Source: JAWKWH01 sp963669415
Lineage (GTDB): Bacteria; Pseudomonadota; Alphaproteobacteria; Rhizobiales; Rhizobiaceae
Assembly: GCA_963669415.2 (NCBI GenBank)
Contig: CAXXPS010000002.1
Span: 434,001 to 498,000, forward strand
Length of the DNA: 64,000 bases
Direction of reading: 5' to 3'
Shown: one piece after another, positions 51,642-60,919 of the stretch
Layout: each line of letters starts with the position of its first letter
How positions within the stretch are numbered: the first letter of the stretch is position 1
Translations under genes and position numbers: made by a program
Notes under the pieces: model-generated
The model's database searches: none
What the model was told of the DNA's origin: nothing
The model's input: only the letters and a program-made list of their open reading frames with translations

Positions 51642-52508
51642 TCAAGAATGCGCCCATTCCCAATAGAGTTCGCGCGCCTTCTTCGCAATGGGACCTGGCT
51701 GTAAATCGCGATCCTCGATGCGGACAATCGGCACGATTTTGGAATGGTTGCCGGTCGAGAATATTTCGTCTGCGCCCATGAAATCGTCAATCTGCAGACA
51801 TCGCTCGATTACCGGCAATCCCGTCTCGGCCAGCAGTTTCATTGCGCGGGATCGGGTGATCCCGGACAAGAACGTTCCGTTTGGCGCTGGTGTCTGGATT
51901 GCACCTTCCTTGACCATGAACACATTGGAGGTTCCGGTCTCCGCCACGTTGCCCAGCATGTCGAGCACCAATGCGTTATCGAAACCCCTGCTTCGCGCTT
52001 CCATGATCGCGCGTGCATTGTTGGGGTAGAGACAACCCGCCTTGGCGTTGGTTGGCATCGTCTCAAGCGATGGCCGCCTATAGGGCGAGACCGACACTGA
52101 AAATCCTGACGAGGCAATCATCGGCGCCTCGTAAAGGCACAAACAGAAGCGAGTGGACTCGGGATCAGCAGGCACACCCATATAGCCACCATGTTCGGCC
52201 CAATACATCGGCCTTATATATACGGCCGTTTGGCCATCGAATTTTTTTAAACCGTCCATGGTCAATCCGACGATTTCATCGAGGGTTTTGGTCGCCTTCA
52301 GACCGAGCGCAGCTGCACTCGCATTCACGCGCTCAGCGTGCCGGTCGAGGTCTGGCGCTACTCCTTCAAACCATCTGGCACCGTCAAACACACTTGAGCC
52401 AAGCCATATCGCGTGCGTGCGCGGACCAATGATTTGCGGATTACCATCATGCCAGTCGCCATCGACATAGGTCCAAGTTGTTGTTTGTGCGCTGGTATCA
52501 ACCGCCAT
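51642..52508 (-). CDS. Branched-chain amino acid aminotransferase-like (class IV PLP enzyme)
   Basis: A 288-residue class IV aminotransferase. The PLP Lys is K156 (NAKAGCLYPNN), the ETGTSNVFMVKEG segment binds the cofactor phosphate, and the N-terminal HAIWLGSSVFDGARWFEG stretch matches branched-chain enzymes (IlvE). Hyphomicrobiales usually encode several such paralogues, so a role in D-amino acid or other transamination is possible. It stands 87 bp from the SOD start and is divergent from the haloacid dehalogenase. Confidence 0.88.
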   Translation of the reverse strand: MAVDTSAQTTTWTYVDGDWHDGNPQIIGPRTHAIWLGSSVFDGARWFEGVAPDLDRHAERVNASAAALGLKATKTLDEIVGLTMDGLKKFDGQTAVYIRPMYWAEHGGYMGVPADPESTRFCLCLYEAPMIASSGFSVSVSPYRRPSLETMPTNAKAGCLYPNNARAIMEARSRGFDNALVLDMLGNVAETGTSNVFMVKEGAIQTPAPNGTFLSGITRSRAMKLLAETGLPVIERCLQIDDFMGADEIFSTGNHSKIVPIVRIEDRDLQPGPIAKKARELYWEWAHS

Positions 52509-52600
52509 GCAGATGCTCCATCACCTAATTTGTCTACCGTTGCGCACTTGACCTTGGAGTGGCCTTGCGGTCAAGTCCGCCTCGAAATTTGGAGTCATCA

Positions 52601-53260
52601 ATGGCCTATTCTGCGTATGTATTCGATGCTTACGGAACCTTGTTTGATGTTCACGCTGCGGTGCGGAAACATGCCGATGAGGCTGGCCCTGACGGACAGC
52701 TTCTGTCTGACATCTGGCGCACGAAGCAACTTGAGTATTCGTGGGTCAGAACGACCATGGGAAACTATGAGGATTTTTGGAAGCTGACGGAGTTGGCGCT
52801 TGATTTTGCGTTTGCCAAGGTACCGTCGGTCGATCCGGGTCTGAAAAAGCAGTTGCTGGAAGCCTACTGGACACTCGATTGCTACGAAGAAGTCCCGCGC
52901 GTGCTGCGGGCGTTAAAGGATGGCGGTGCCAAGGTGGCCATCCTCTCCAACGGCTCACCGGAAATGTTGGACGCGGCTGTCAGGTCCGCTGCATTGGACG
53001 GCATAGTCGATGATGTCTTTTCGGTCGAAGCCATTCGAAAATTCAAGGCGGTGCCGGAAGCCTATGACATGGTAACGACCGCCTGGCGATTGTACCCCGA
53101 CGCCGTTTCGTTCCAGTCCTCCAATCGCTGGGACATAGCCGGGGCCAAGAAGTTCGGATTCAGGACCGTTTGGATCAATCGTACTGCGCAACCGGATGAG
53201 TATTTCGACTATTCAGCCGACGCCATTTTGCCTTCGCTGGAAGGTCTGGGAGCAGTTTAA
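52601..53260 (+). CDS. L-2-haloacid dehalogenase-type HAD hydrolase
   Basis: A 219-residue HAD-superfamily enzyme of the haloacid dehalogenase type II group. The nucleophile is D9 in FDAYGTLFD; motif II Ser/Thr is in LSNGSPEM, the Lys of motif III in IRKFKAVPEAY, and the SSNRWDIAGAKKFG segment fits motif IV. True L-2-haloacid dehalogenases share all of these, including the aromatic residues after the nucleophile. The start at 52601 has GGAG eight bases upstream. The gene is divergent from the aminotransferase gene, 92 bp away. Confidence 0.92.
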   Translation: MAYSAYVFDAYGTLFDVHAAVRKHADEAGPDGQLLSDIWRTKQLEYSWVRTTMGNYEDFWKLTELALDFAFAKVPSVDPGLKKQLLEAYWTLDCYEEVPRVLRALKDGGAKVAILSNGSPEMLDAAVRSAALDGIVDDVFSVEAIRKFKAVPEAYDMVTTAWRLYPDAVSFQSSNRWDIAGAKKFGFRTVWINRTAQPDEYFDYSADAILPSLEGLGAV

Positions 53261-53312
53261 GAATTTCCGAATGCGATTCCGACGATGCGTCTAGCGCATT
53301 GGCGGGATTGCA

Positions 53313-54965
53313 CTAAAACCCCTTCTTCAGGCTCCCCAATATCCCACGCACAAGCGCCCTGCCGACCTGTGAACCTACCGAGCGAACCACCGATTTGATC
53401 GCCGCTTCGGCGACCGTCTGGCGATTGGAGCGCCTTCTTGAGCGGCGTTTTTTTCTTGACCGTGAACTGCGCCGCCGGCCGCGGCTGTCGTAATCGTCGT
53501 CATCGTCCGGACTGAATCCTGGGATGGACCAGCGGGTTCGACGCGATTCATACTCGCGCTCTTCTTCCTCTCGTTCCCGCCGTTCGCGAATTTCTTCCTC
53601 GCGTTCGCGGCGCTCCTCTTCCTCCTCCTCAAGGCGTTCGGCTTCCTCCTCCAGACGCGCAGCTTCCTCTGCTCGTTTCTGCAGGATTTCGAACGCTGAC
53701 TCGCGATCAACCGTCTTGTCGTACTGACCAGCCAGGGGACTTTCGGCCATGAGCTGCTTACGCTCGGAATCGGTCAGTGGGCCGAGGCGCGACGCCGGGG
53801 GCCGGATCAATGTCCGCTGTACCATCGACGGAACGGCCTTCGCCTCCATCGTCGAAACCAGCGCTTCACCGACTCCAAGTTTGGTGATCGCTTCGAAACA
53901 GTCGAAATCAGGGTTTGGCCGGAACGTGTCTGCCGCGGTTTTCACCGCTTTTTGTTCGCGCGGCGTATAGGCACGAAGTGCATGCTGAATGCGGTTGCCC
54001 AACTGGGCCAGCACAGAATCGGGAACATCAAGCGGGTTCTGCGTGACGAAATAAACGCCCACACCCTTCGAGCGGATCAGGCGAACAACTTGCTCCACCC
54101 GCTCGAGCAGGATTTTCGGCGCTTCGTCAAACAGAAGATGCGCCTCATCGAAAAAGAACACTGCCTTCGGCTTGGCTGGATCGCCAACTTCCGGCAATTC
54201 CTCAAACAGTTCCGACATCAGCCAAAGCAGGAATGTCGCGTAAAGTCTCGGATTCATCATCAACTTGTCGGCCGCCAGCACATTGATAGCGCCGCGCCCA
54301 TCACGGGTGGTTCGCATCAGGTCGGCAATCTTGAGCGCCGGCTCGCCGAAGAAATGCTCCGCACCCTGCTGTTCGAGCACCAGAAGCGCACGTTGTATGG
54401 CGCCAACCGAAGCGTTGGTAATGTTGCCGTATTGCGTTCCGATTTCATCGGCACGTTCGGCAATGTTAGTCAGAAGCGCCTGCAGATCCTTCAAATCGAG
54501 AAGTGCCAATCCTTCATCATCGGCGATTTTAAAGCAGATGTTGATGATGCCTTCCTGCGCTTCCGACAGGTCCATCAGGCGCGACAGAAGCAACGGTCCC
54601 ATTTCCGATACCGTCGCTCTGATGGGGTGGCCTTTCTCCCCAAACAGGTCCCAGAAAATGACCGGAAATTCCTGAAACTCATAAGGATCAAGCTTGATCG
54701 TATCGGCACGCTTGATCAGAAAATCCTTGGATTCACCAATCGCCGCGATCCCGGACAGGTCGCCTTTTATGTCGGCACAAAAAACCGGAACACCAGCGTT
54801 GGAAAGTCCCTCGGCGAGGATTTGAAGGGTAACTGTTTTACCCGTGCCAGTGGCGCCGGTGACCAAACCATGGCGGTTGCCATACTTCAGCAGCAGTTCT
54901 TCCGGTTTCTGGTACTCGTCCTGTGGTGTCCGGCTGGCACCCAAAAAAATCCGGTCGTCCTGCAT
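53313..54965 (-). CDS. HerA-like ATPase, DUF853 family, with long charged tail
   Basis: A 550-residue RecA-like ATPase of the HerA/FtsK superfamily. Walker A GATGTGKT is at 37-44 and a Walker B-type FFFDEAHLLF follows near 275. The DUF853 core ends near 415. A long C-terminal extension then carries an Arg/Glu-rich predicted coiled coil (about 430-480) and a basic RS-rich segment before a final amphipathic helix (SVVRSVGSQVGRALVRG). The function is unknown; the family may be a DNA translocase. The start at 54965 was chosen because the domain begins there. It is divergent from the mutase genes. Confidence 0.88.
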   Translation of the reverse strand: MQDDRIFLGASRTPQDEYQKPEELLLKYGNRHGLVTGATGTGKTVTLQILAEGLSNAGVPVFCADIKGDLSGIAAIGESKDFLIKRADTIKLDPYEFQEFPVIFWDLFGEKGHPIRATVSEMGPLLLSRLMDLSEAQEGIINICFKIADDEGLALLDLKDLQALLTNIAERADEIGTQYGNITNASVGAIQRALLVLEQQGAEHFFGEPALKIADLMRTTRDGRGAINVLAADKLMMNPRLYATFLLWLMSELFEELPEVGDPAKPKAVFFFDEAHLLFDEAPKILLERVEQVVRLIRSKGVGVYFVTQNPLDVPDSVLAQLGNRIQHALRAYTPREQKAVKTAADTFRPNPDFDCFEAITKLGVGEALVSTMEAKAVPSMVQRTLIRPPASRLGPLTDSERKQLMAESPLAGQYDKTVDRESAFEILQKRAEEAARLEEEAERLEEEEEERREREEEIRERREREEEEREYESRRTRWSIPGFSPDDDDDYDSRGRRRSSRSRKKRRSRRRSNRQTVAEAAIKSVVRSVGSQVGRALVRGILGSLKKGF

Positions 54966-55220
54966 GCGATGATCTCCAACTTGCGGAAAAGCGGCGCGCA
55001 TCCCGCGCAACACGTCTGTTCGCTAGACTGTATAATCAGACTTGCGTTCTGTCTCAATGGCAAGAAACGCGCGCAACTTGCTGCGGCGCTCTACGGCGCT
55101 ATAAACCTCAACGAAAGACGAAGTCGATTTCGCCCTTTCTAGGGCCTTCGTTGCATTGCAGCAAAGGACTACACACCGTAATGTCGCGGCAAATTGCAAA
55201 CGCGGCTTCAGAGATGCAAA
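54966..55220. promoter_or_regulatory. Divergent region upstream of the mutase operon
   Basis: A 255-bp gap between the HerA-like gene and mutA. A TATAAT hexamer lies at 55031-55036 on the plus strand, but no good -35 lies 16-18 bp before it. No other gene or structure is evident. Confidence 0.35.
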
Positions 55221-56657
55221 ATGCCAATCAGCGTTATCAATAATGCCCAGTTTCCAAAGGTGGATCACGCCGCATGGCGTGCGCTGGCGGAAAAGGCTTT
55301 GAAGGGGCAGCCTTTCGAAGACACATTGGTTGCTACGACCGAAGACGGTATCCAAATTCAACCGATCTACGAGCGTGCCGAGGCGAAACCGCTTCGCCGC
55401 CGGGAACCGTCCCGTCCCTGGCGGATTGTTCAACGAATTGACGACCCCGACCCCGACCGTGCCAACAGACAGGCACTTGAGGATGTGAATAACGGAGCGA
55501 CGGGACTGGCGCTCGTTTTCGAGGGCGCCCCCAATGCCTTTGGTTATGGAATTCGCGGTGATCGCGAGACTCTTGGTCAAGTCCTGACCGATGTACCGCT
55601 GGACAAACTCTATCTGCGGATCGATTCACACCCGCAAAGCAGAGCGTCGATCGACTGGATTATCGAGCTCTATGGCAAGCGCAGAATCAATCCCGCAGGG
55701 CTGAGATTTTCCCTTGGCCTGGATCCTGCAGCGATTTTTGCGGGAACCGGTCGTTTGACCATGTCCGTTGAGGCACTGCAGGCCTCGATGCCGCAATCGT
55801 TGGCGCATTTCTTCGCGCTCGGACTGCCCGGCGTGCTGCTAGAGGCAGACGGCCGTGTCTATCACAACGCCGGAGCGACGACGGCGCAAGAGCTTGGCGC
55901 CATGCTTGCAAGTGCGGTCTCGCATTTGCGCATGTTCGAGCAGGCCCGCCAACCGCTTGTCTACTCAGCGCCGCATATCGGATTTTCACTGTCCGTGGAT
56001 CAGGATCAATTTCTCTCCATGGCCAAGATACGGGCAATCCGGAAACTGTGGGCACGCGTTCAGGAGGCCTGTGGCGTCGAGGCCGCTCCTGCCACAGTTC
56101 ATGCGGAGACGTCATGGCACATGCTTACCGGCAAGGATGGCGAAACCAACATATTGCGGTCGACAATTGCAGCATTTTCTGCCGCGGTTGGCGGAGCGGA
56201 TTCAATCTCGATTATTCCCCACACCGCACCCCACGGACTGTGCGACCCATTTGCAAGACGGATTGCCCGCAATACTCAACTGATCCTCGCGGACGAAAGC
56301 CATCTTGCGTTCGTTTCAGATCCGGGAGCCGGAGCAGGCGGAATTGAATCACTGACTGATGCGATTTGCGAGAAAGCCTGGGCCGAATTTCAGGCGATCG
56401 AGGCAGATGGCGGCCTTCTGGAAAGCCTTTCCACCGGCAAGCTTCAGGCAAAAATCCTGACAAGTCGGCAGTCGCGAAGCGGTCGATTTGCGAGCGATGA
56501 TATTTCTCTTGTCGGCGTCAACCGATTTCCATTGGACAAGGAGCGAGCGGTGAAAGTGTTGGAAGCTGCGCGTCTTCCCATGCCGAGCGAGGGTGCAGTC
56601 CACTGTGAAAAGCTTGAAACCGTGCGGCTGGAAACCCTTGGCGGAGACAATTCATGA
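55221..56657 (+). CDS. mutA: Methylmalonyl-CoA mutase, small (non-catalytic) subunit
   Basis: A 478-residue homologue of the small subunit of heterodimeric methylmalonyl-CoA mutase. It keeps the TIM-barrel-type core but has no C-terminal cobalamin domain and no DxHxxG motif, so it does not bind B12 itself. It includes the RIARNTQLILADESHLAFVSDPG segment shared with the large chain. The start at 55221 has only a modest ribosome site. It overlaps mutB by 4 bp (ATGA). The heterodimer interconverts (R)-methylmalonyl-CoA and succinyl-CoA in propionate and branched-chain breakdown. Confidence 0.93.
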   Translation: MPISVINNAQFPKVDHAAWRALAEKALKGQPFEDTLVATTEDGIQIQPIYERAEAKPLRRREPSRPWRIVQRIDDPDPDRANRQALEDVNNGATGLALVFEGAPNAFGYGIRGDRETLGQVLTDVPLDKLYLRIDSHPQSRASIDWIIELYGKRRINPAGLRFSLGLDPAAIFAGTGRLTMSVEALQASMPQSLAHFFALGLPGVLLEADGRVYHNAGATTAQELGAMLASAVSHLRMFEQARQPLVYSAPHIGFSLSVDQDQFLSMAKIRAIRKLWARVQEACGVEAAPATVHAETSWHMLTGKDGETNILRSTIAAFSAAVGGADSISIIPHTAPHGLCDPFARRIARNTQLILADESHLAFVSDPGAGAGGIESLTDAICEKAWAEFQAIEADGGLLESLSTGKLQAKILTSRQSRSGRFASDDISLVGVNRFPLDKERAVKVLEAARLPMPSEGAVHCEKLETVRLETLGGDNS

Positions 56658-58780
56658 TCCCCGATTTTGCCAAGATCGATTGGCCATCTTCGGAATCGGA
56701 CGAGGCTGCCCTTGACCAATCGCTGTGGAACACTCCGGAAGGTATCGCAGTAAAGCGTAACTATGAGACGAGCGATCTTGAAGGGGTGAATTTTCTTGAT
56801 ACCTGGCCCGGTGAAGCGCCTTTCATTCGCGGTCCCTACCCGACCATGTATATTCAGCGACCTTGGACGATCCGCCAGTATGCCGGCTACTCGACGGCTG
56901 AGGAATCAAACGCCTTCTACCGGCGCAATCTTGCTGCCGGTCAAAAAGGCCTGTCGGTTGCCTTCGACCTTGCGACCCATCGCGGTTATGACAGCGACCA
57001 TCCACGCGTTGCCGGTGATGTCGGCATGGCGGGTGTGGCGATCGATTCGATCTTGGATATGCGGCAATTGTTCGAAGGCATACCGCTTGATGAGATGACC
57101 GTGTCGATGACCATGAACGGCGCGGTACTGCCTATCCTTGCGCTGTATGTCGTCGCCGCCGAAGAACAGGGTGTAAGCCAGGATAAGCTGGCAGGGACCA
57201 TTCAGAACGACATCTTGAAGGAGTTCATGGTCCGCAATACCTACATCTATCCTCCCAAGCCATCGATGCGGATCGTTTCCGATATCTTTTCGTACACTTC
57301 CGCGAACATGCCGAAATTCAACTCGATTTCGATCTCCGGCTATCACATGCAGGAAGCCGGCGCTTCTGCGGATCTGGAATTGGCTTACACAATTGCCGAC
57401 GGGATCGAATATGCCCGCGCCGGTGTCGCTGCCGGAATGGATATCGACAAATTCGCACCACGGCTTTCGTTCTTCTGGGCCATAGGCATGAATTTCTTCA
57501 TGGAAGTCGCCAAGATGCGGGCGGCCCGGCTTTTGTGGGCGGCGTTGATGCAAAAAGAGTTTGCACCGAAAGACCAGCGCTCTCTATCGCTTCGTACCCA
57601 CTGCCAGACATCAGGCTGGTCTCTGACCGCGCAGGATCCATACAATAACATCATGCGCACGATGATCGAAGCAATGGCGGCAACACAGGGTCATACCCAA
57701 TCACTACATACGAATTCGTTTGATGAAGCGCTGGCATTGCCGACCGATCATTCGGCGAGGATCGCACGCAACACTCAGCTCGTATTGCAGCTGGAATCCG
57801 GCACCACGCGGATAATCGATCCGTGGGGCGGCTCCGCCTATGTCGAGCGCCTCACACATGATCTTGCCGCCCGCGCCATGACGCATATTGAAGAGGTTGA
57901 GGGCCTCGGAGGCATGGCTGCAGCCATCGAACAGGGCACACCGAAACTTCGCATTGAGGAGGCCGCAGCACGAACGCAGGCGCGGATCGATTCCGGTGAG
58001 CAGCCGGTGATCGGCGTCAACGCCTTCCAGCCGAAAGAGGACATTGAAGTCGACGTTTTGAAGGTCGACAATGCGGAAGTTCGTGCCAGGCAGCTCTCCA
58101 AACTTCAATCGTTGAAGGGCACTCGCGAGGTTTCGGCCGTCGAAACCGCGCTGCAGGCGCTCTCCAAAGCGGCAGAGGGTGACGGTAATTTGCTCGAGTT
58201 TTCCATCAATGCTGCTCGTGCCGGCGCAACGGTCGGTGAGATCAGCATGGCTCTGGAACAGGTCTTTGGCCGGCACGTGGCAGAAATCAAATCCATCTCC
58301 GGTGTGTACGGAAGTGAAATCGGCGACCTGCCTGCTGCAGCCCGCGTTGCGGAGAAGATCGAAACCTGGCGCAAATCCAATGGCGGCCCGCCCCGCATGC
58401 TGGTCGCGAAGATGGGCCAGGATGGTCATGATCGCGGACAGAAGGTTATCGCCACAGCGTTTTCGGACCTGGGATTTGACGTCGTCATCGGTTCGATGTT
58501 CCAGACACCTGAAGAAGTCGCCAAACTGGCTGTCGAGAGCGATGTCCAGATCGTTGGCGCTTCTTCACTTACCGCCGGCCACCTGACCATGGTGCCCGAG
58601 TTGAAGGAGGCACTGACCAAGCGGGGCGCGGAAGATGTGATGATCGCTATTGGCGGCGTGATCCCGCCGCAGGATTATGAGGCGGTCACCAAGGCTGGTG
58701 CAGATGCAATCTTTCCACCCGGAACGGTTATTCCGGAAGCGGCTGAATTGCTGATGGATATTCTGATCGAGCGCTCCTGA
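56654..58780 (+). CDS. mutB: Methylmalonyl-CoA mutase, large catalytic subunit
   Basis: A 708-residue catalytic subunit using adenosylcobalamin. The N-terminal barrel contains GPYPTMYIQRPWTIRQYAGY and the conserved HTNSFDEALALPT segment. The C-terminal B12-binding domain (about 575-705) has D590-x-H592-xx-G595 (DGHDRG), so the base-off histidine ligand H592 is present. The length is normal for the large chain. Overlap with mutA by 4 bp indicates a coupled heterodimer. No meaB or epimerase gene is in the window. Confidence 0.97.
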   Translation: MIPDFAKIDWPSSESDEAALDQSLWNTPEGIAVKRNYETSDLEGVNFLDTWPGEAPFIRGPYPTMYIQRPWTIRQYAGYSTAEESNAFYRRNLAAGQKGLSVAFDLATHRGYDSDHPRVAGDVGMAGVAIDSILDMRQLFEGIPLDEMTVSMTMNGAVLPILALYVVAAEEQGVSQDKLAGTIQNDILKEFMVRNTYIYPPKPSMRIVSDIFSYTSANMPKFNSISISGYHMQEAGASADLELAYTIADGIEYARAGVAAGMDIDKFAPRLSFFWAIGMNFFMEVAKMRAARLLWAALMQKEFAPKDQRSLSLRTHCQTSGWSLTAQDPYNNIMRTMIEAMAATQGHTQSLHTNSFDEALALPTDHSARIARNTQLVLQLESGTTRIIDPWGGSAYVERLTHDLAARAMTHIEEVEGLGGMAAAIEQGTPKLRIEEAAARTQARIDSGEQPVIGVNAFQPKEDIEVDVLKVDNAEVRARQLSKLQSLKGTREVSAVETALQALSKAAEGDGNLLEFSINAARAGATVGEISMALEQVFGRHVAEIKSISGVYGSEIGDLPAAARVAEKIETWRKSNGGPPRMLVAKMGQDGHDRGQKVIATAFSDLGFDVVIGSMFQTPEEVAKLAVESDVQIVGASSLTAGHLTMVPELKEALTKRGAEDVMIAIGGVIPPQDYEAVTKAGADAIFPPGTVIPEAAELLMDILIERS

Positions 58781-58785
58781 CGTTT

Positions 58786-58839
58786 GTTATAACATCTGTT
58801 GCAATAGCTAACTGTTGATGTTATAAATGATGTTATAAC
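58786..58839 (+). promoter_or_regulatory. Toxin-antitoxin promoter with repeated GTTATAA operator
   Basis: A -35-like TTGCAA at 58799-58804 and a -10 TATAAA at 58822-58827 are separated by exactly 17 bp and lie just upstream of the antitoxin gene. GTTATAAC, a perfect palindrome, occurs at 58786-58793 and 58832-58839, with a one-mismatch copy (GTTATAAA) at 58820-58827 over the -10. This arrangement suggests that the antitoxin, alone or with toxin, binds these sites and represses its own operon. Confidence 0.6.
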
Positions 58840-58852
58840 AGTGGAAGCTGCC

Positions 58853-59083
58853 ATGAATACGACCATCCGCAAAATCGGTAATTCAGAAGGCGTCATCATT
58901 CCGAAGGAATTACTCGAGGATATGCATCTCACTGCAGGAGATAATGTTGTTCTCGTTCGCGATGGCAACGACCTTCGCATAAAGCCGATCGAAGACGACG
59001 CGGAGGAATTCGAACGCAAAATGAGAATTGCCCGCGAGCGTATGAAAAAGTACGAAGTTGCGCTACGCGAACTTGCCAAGTGA
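58853..59083 (+). CDS. AbrB/MazE-fold antitoxin
   Basis: A 76-residue protein with the swapped-hairpin AbrB/MazE DNA-binding fold at residues 1-45 (RKIGNSEGVIIPKELLEDM) and a charged, helical C-terminal tail that would wrap the toxin. The ATG at 58853 follows GGAAG. It is followed by a Doc-family toxin gene overlapping by 4 bp. A strongly AT-rich promoter with palindromic GTTATAAC sites precedes it. Antitoxins of this fold are normally paired with MazF toxins; pairing with Doc is less usual. Confidence 0.9.
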   Translation: MNTTIRKIGNSEGVIIPKELLEDMHLTAGDNVVLVRDGNDLRIKPIEDDAEEFERKMRIARERMKKYEVALRELAK

Positions 59084-59463
59084 TCGAATTTCACGACCGC
59101 GCTTTCATTGAGGCCGCTCACGCCGAGCAATTGCGCTTACATGGTGGCGCACCCGGATTACGTGACGAAGGCATGCTGGAATCGGCACTGGCCCGACCGG
59201 AGCAAAAGCATCACTTCGGCGAGAGCGATTTATTTGTTTTGGCGGCAGCTTATCTCTTTGGCATTGCCAAAAATCATCCATTTATCGATGGCAACAAACG
59301 AACAGCCTGGGTAGCGGCTGATCTCTTTCTGTATTTCAACGGTTACAGTGTCGAGGCCGATCCCCATGACGTAATCGCTTTTGTCCTCTCGGTGGCGGCT
59401 GGCGAAATAGACGAAGCTGGCGCGGCGATGTTTTTCCGCGATTTTGCCTTGGCGATCGATTAA
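59080..59463 (+). CDS. doc: Doc-family (Fic superfamily) toxin
   Basis: A 127-residue toxin of the death-on-curing type. The catalytic loop HPFIDGNKR (H66 to R74) matches the HxFx(D/N)(A/G)NK(R) motif of Doc, which phosphorylates elongation factor Tu; Fic proteins proper carry an extra residue and AMPylate. All key residues are intact, so the toxin is probably active. The start is a GTG at 59080 that overlaps the antitoxin stop by 4 bp. The module sits just after mutB, 8 bp of the palindromic operator being within 6 bp of the mutB stop. Confidence 0.93.
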   Translation: MIEFHDRAFIEAAHAEQLRLHGGAPGLRDEGMLESALARPEQKHHFGESDLFVLAAAYLFGIAKNHPFIDGNKRTAWVAADLFLYFNGYSVEADPHDVIAFVLSVAAGEIDEAGAAMFFRDFALAID

Positions 59464-59545
59464 GGGTAGGCTTTCCCGGTCTGAAACACACGAACTGGCA
59501 CAGATTGTGCTTCAATTGCTCCCAACAGGGAGCGGTGTGCCGTTC

Positions 59546-60919
59546 ATGAACAGACGAGTTTTGCTGAAATCCGCGATGGGGCTGGGGCTGGCCGGATTGA
59601 GCGCACCTGCAATGTGTGCAGGTGCGCTCTCCGGTGTCTCTACGAATTCCCTGCGCGGCTCGATTGACGCTACCGAATTGGGAATACGGCCGGACGCTTT
59701 CGACAATCAGAGCACAGCGTTTAACCGGATGCTGCAGGAAGCGGCGGAGCGAAACCTTCCCGTCCACCTTCCGGCGGGCAATTATGTTGTTTCCAATCTC
59801 AAGCTTCCTGAAAATGTACGAATTTCCGGGGTACCGGGTGCAACACGGATAATTTATGGCGGTGACGGGCACCTCTTTGCTGGCGAAAACCTCGACTTGT
59901 TCGACATTTCCGGGCTGACAATCGACGGCGCCAACCACTGGCTTGCTGATTATACTCAAGGCCTGATCGACATTCGCCGGGCGCGCCATGTGGAAATCAA
60001 CAACTGTGAGATTATTGGCAGTGGCAAAAACGGCATCAACCTTGAGCGTACCGGTGGCCGCATCGAGCGGTCGATGATAAGTGGCGCTGCTGATGCGGCG
60101 ATCTATTCCGTCGAAGGTGGCAGATTGCACATAACCGGTAACCGCGTCACCGATTGCGCCAATGGGGGCATACTCGTTCATCGCTGGCAGGTTGCAGATG
60201 ATGGCGCAATCATATCTGAAAACCGCATCGATCGCATTTCCGCGCGCAACGGAGGCACCGGCCAAAACGGCAATGGCATCAACGTGTTTCGCGCCAATAA
60301 TGTGCTGGTCTCCGGTAATGTTGTTGCAGATTGCGCATTTTCCGCCATCCGAGCCAACTCGGCGAGCAACCTGCAAATTACCGGCAACAATTGTTCCCGC
60401 TCCGGTGAAACCGCAATCTATGCGGAATTTGCATTTGACGGCGCGGTCATCAGTTCAAACATCGTCGACGGAGCCGCCAACGGAATATCGATCGTCAACT
60501 TCAACAATGGCGGCAGGCTGGGAGTTTGCTCGGGAAACCTGGTGCGCAATTTGTCGGAAACCGGCCCTTACCCTGCCGATGCACCGGGTTTCGGTGTAGG
60601 AATCTCGGTTGAAGCAGACACGTCAGTCACCGGCAATGTGATCGAAAACGCGCCGCTCTATGGAATTCACATCGGCTGGGGTGAATTCATGCGCAATGTC
60701 GTTGCGACCGGAAACGTTATCCGCAAGGCCGGCGAGGGCATCGCCGTATCCGTGGTTGAAGGATCCGGTTCCGCTGTCATCACCGACAATGTGATTGAAG
60801 ATACGGTGCATGGAGCGATCTTCGGTCACCGGTGGAAAAAACGGGTTACCGGCGATCTTGCCCGTACTGGATCAGGCGAGTGGCCGCGGCTGCGCGTTGA
60901 ACGCAACCTCACCAGTTGA
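59546..60919 (+). CDS. TIGR03808-type Tat-exported parallel beta-helix protein
   Basis: A 457-residue exported protein. The N terminus has twin arginines, NRRVLLKS followed by a hydrophobic stretch and an AMCA-type cleavage site, consistent with the Tat pathway. The rest is a run of about 20-25-residue beta-helix repeats rich in GNxI/V, for example SGNVVADCAFSAIRANSASN and ITGNNCSRSGETAIYAEF. This is the pattern of TIGR03808 and of pectate-lyase-like right-handed helices. No lyase active site was recognised. The start at 59546 is an ATG after weak ribosome signals. Its end overlaps asparaginase by 11 bp. Confidence 0.85.
   Translation: MNRRVLLKSAMGLGLAGLSAPAMCAGALSGVSTNSLRGSIDATELGIRPDAFDNQSTAFNRMLQEAAERNLPVHLPAGNYVVSNLKLPENVRISGVPGATRIIYGGDGHLFAGENLDLFDISGLTIDGANHWLADYTQGLIDIRRARHVEINNCEIIGSGKNGINLERTGGRIERSMISGAADAAIYSVEGGRLHITGNRVTDCANGGILVHRWQVADDGAIISENRIDRISARNGGTGQNGNGINVFRANNVLVSGNVVADCAFSAIRANSASNLQITGNNCSRSGETAIYAEFAFDGAVISSNIVDGAANGISIVNFNNGGRLGVCSGNLVRNLSETGPYPADAPGFGVGISVEADTSVTGNVIENAPLYGIHIGWGEFMRNVVATGNVIRKAGEGIAVSVVEGSGSAVITDNVIEDTVHGAIFGHRWKKRVTGDLARTGSGEWPRLRVERNLTS

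Noticed and set aside
59336..60376. 346-codon minus-strand frame opposite the beta-helix gene
   Set aside because: It lies antisense to a gene with a clear repeat structure and Tat signal; no domain recognised.
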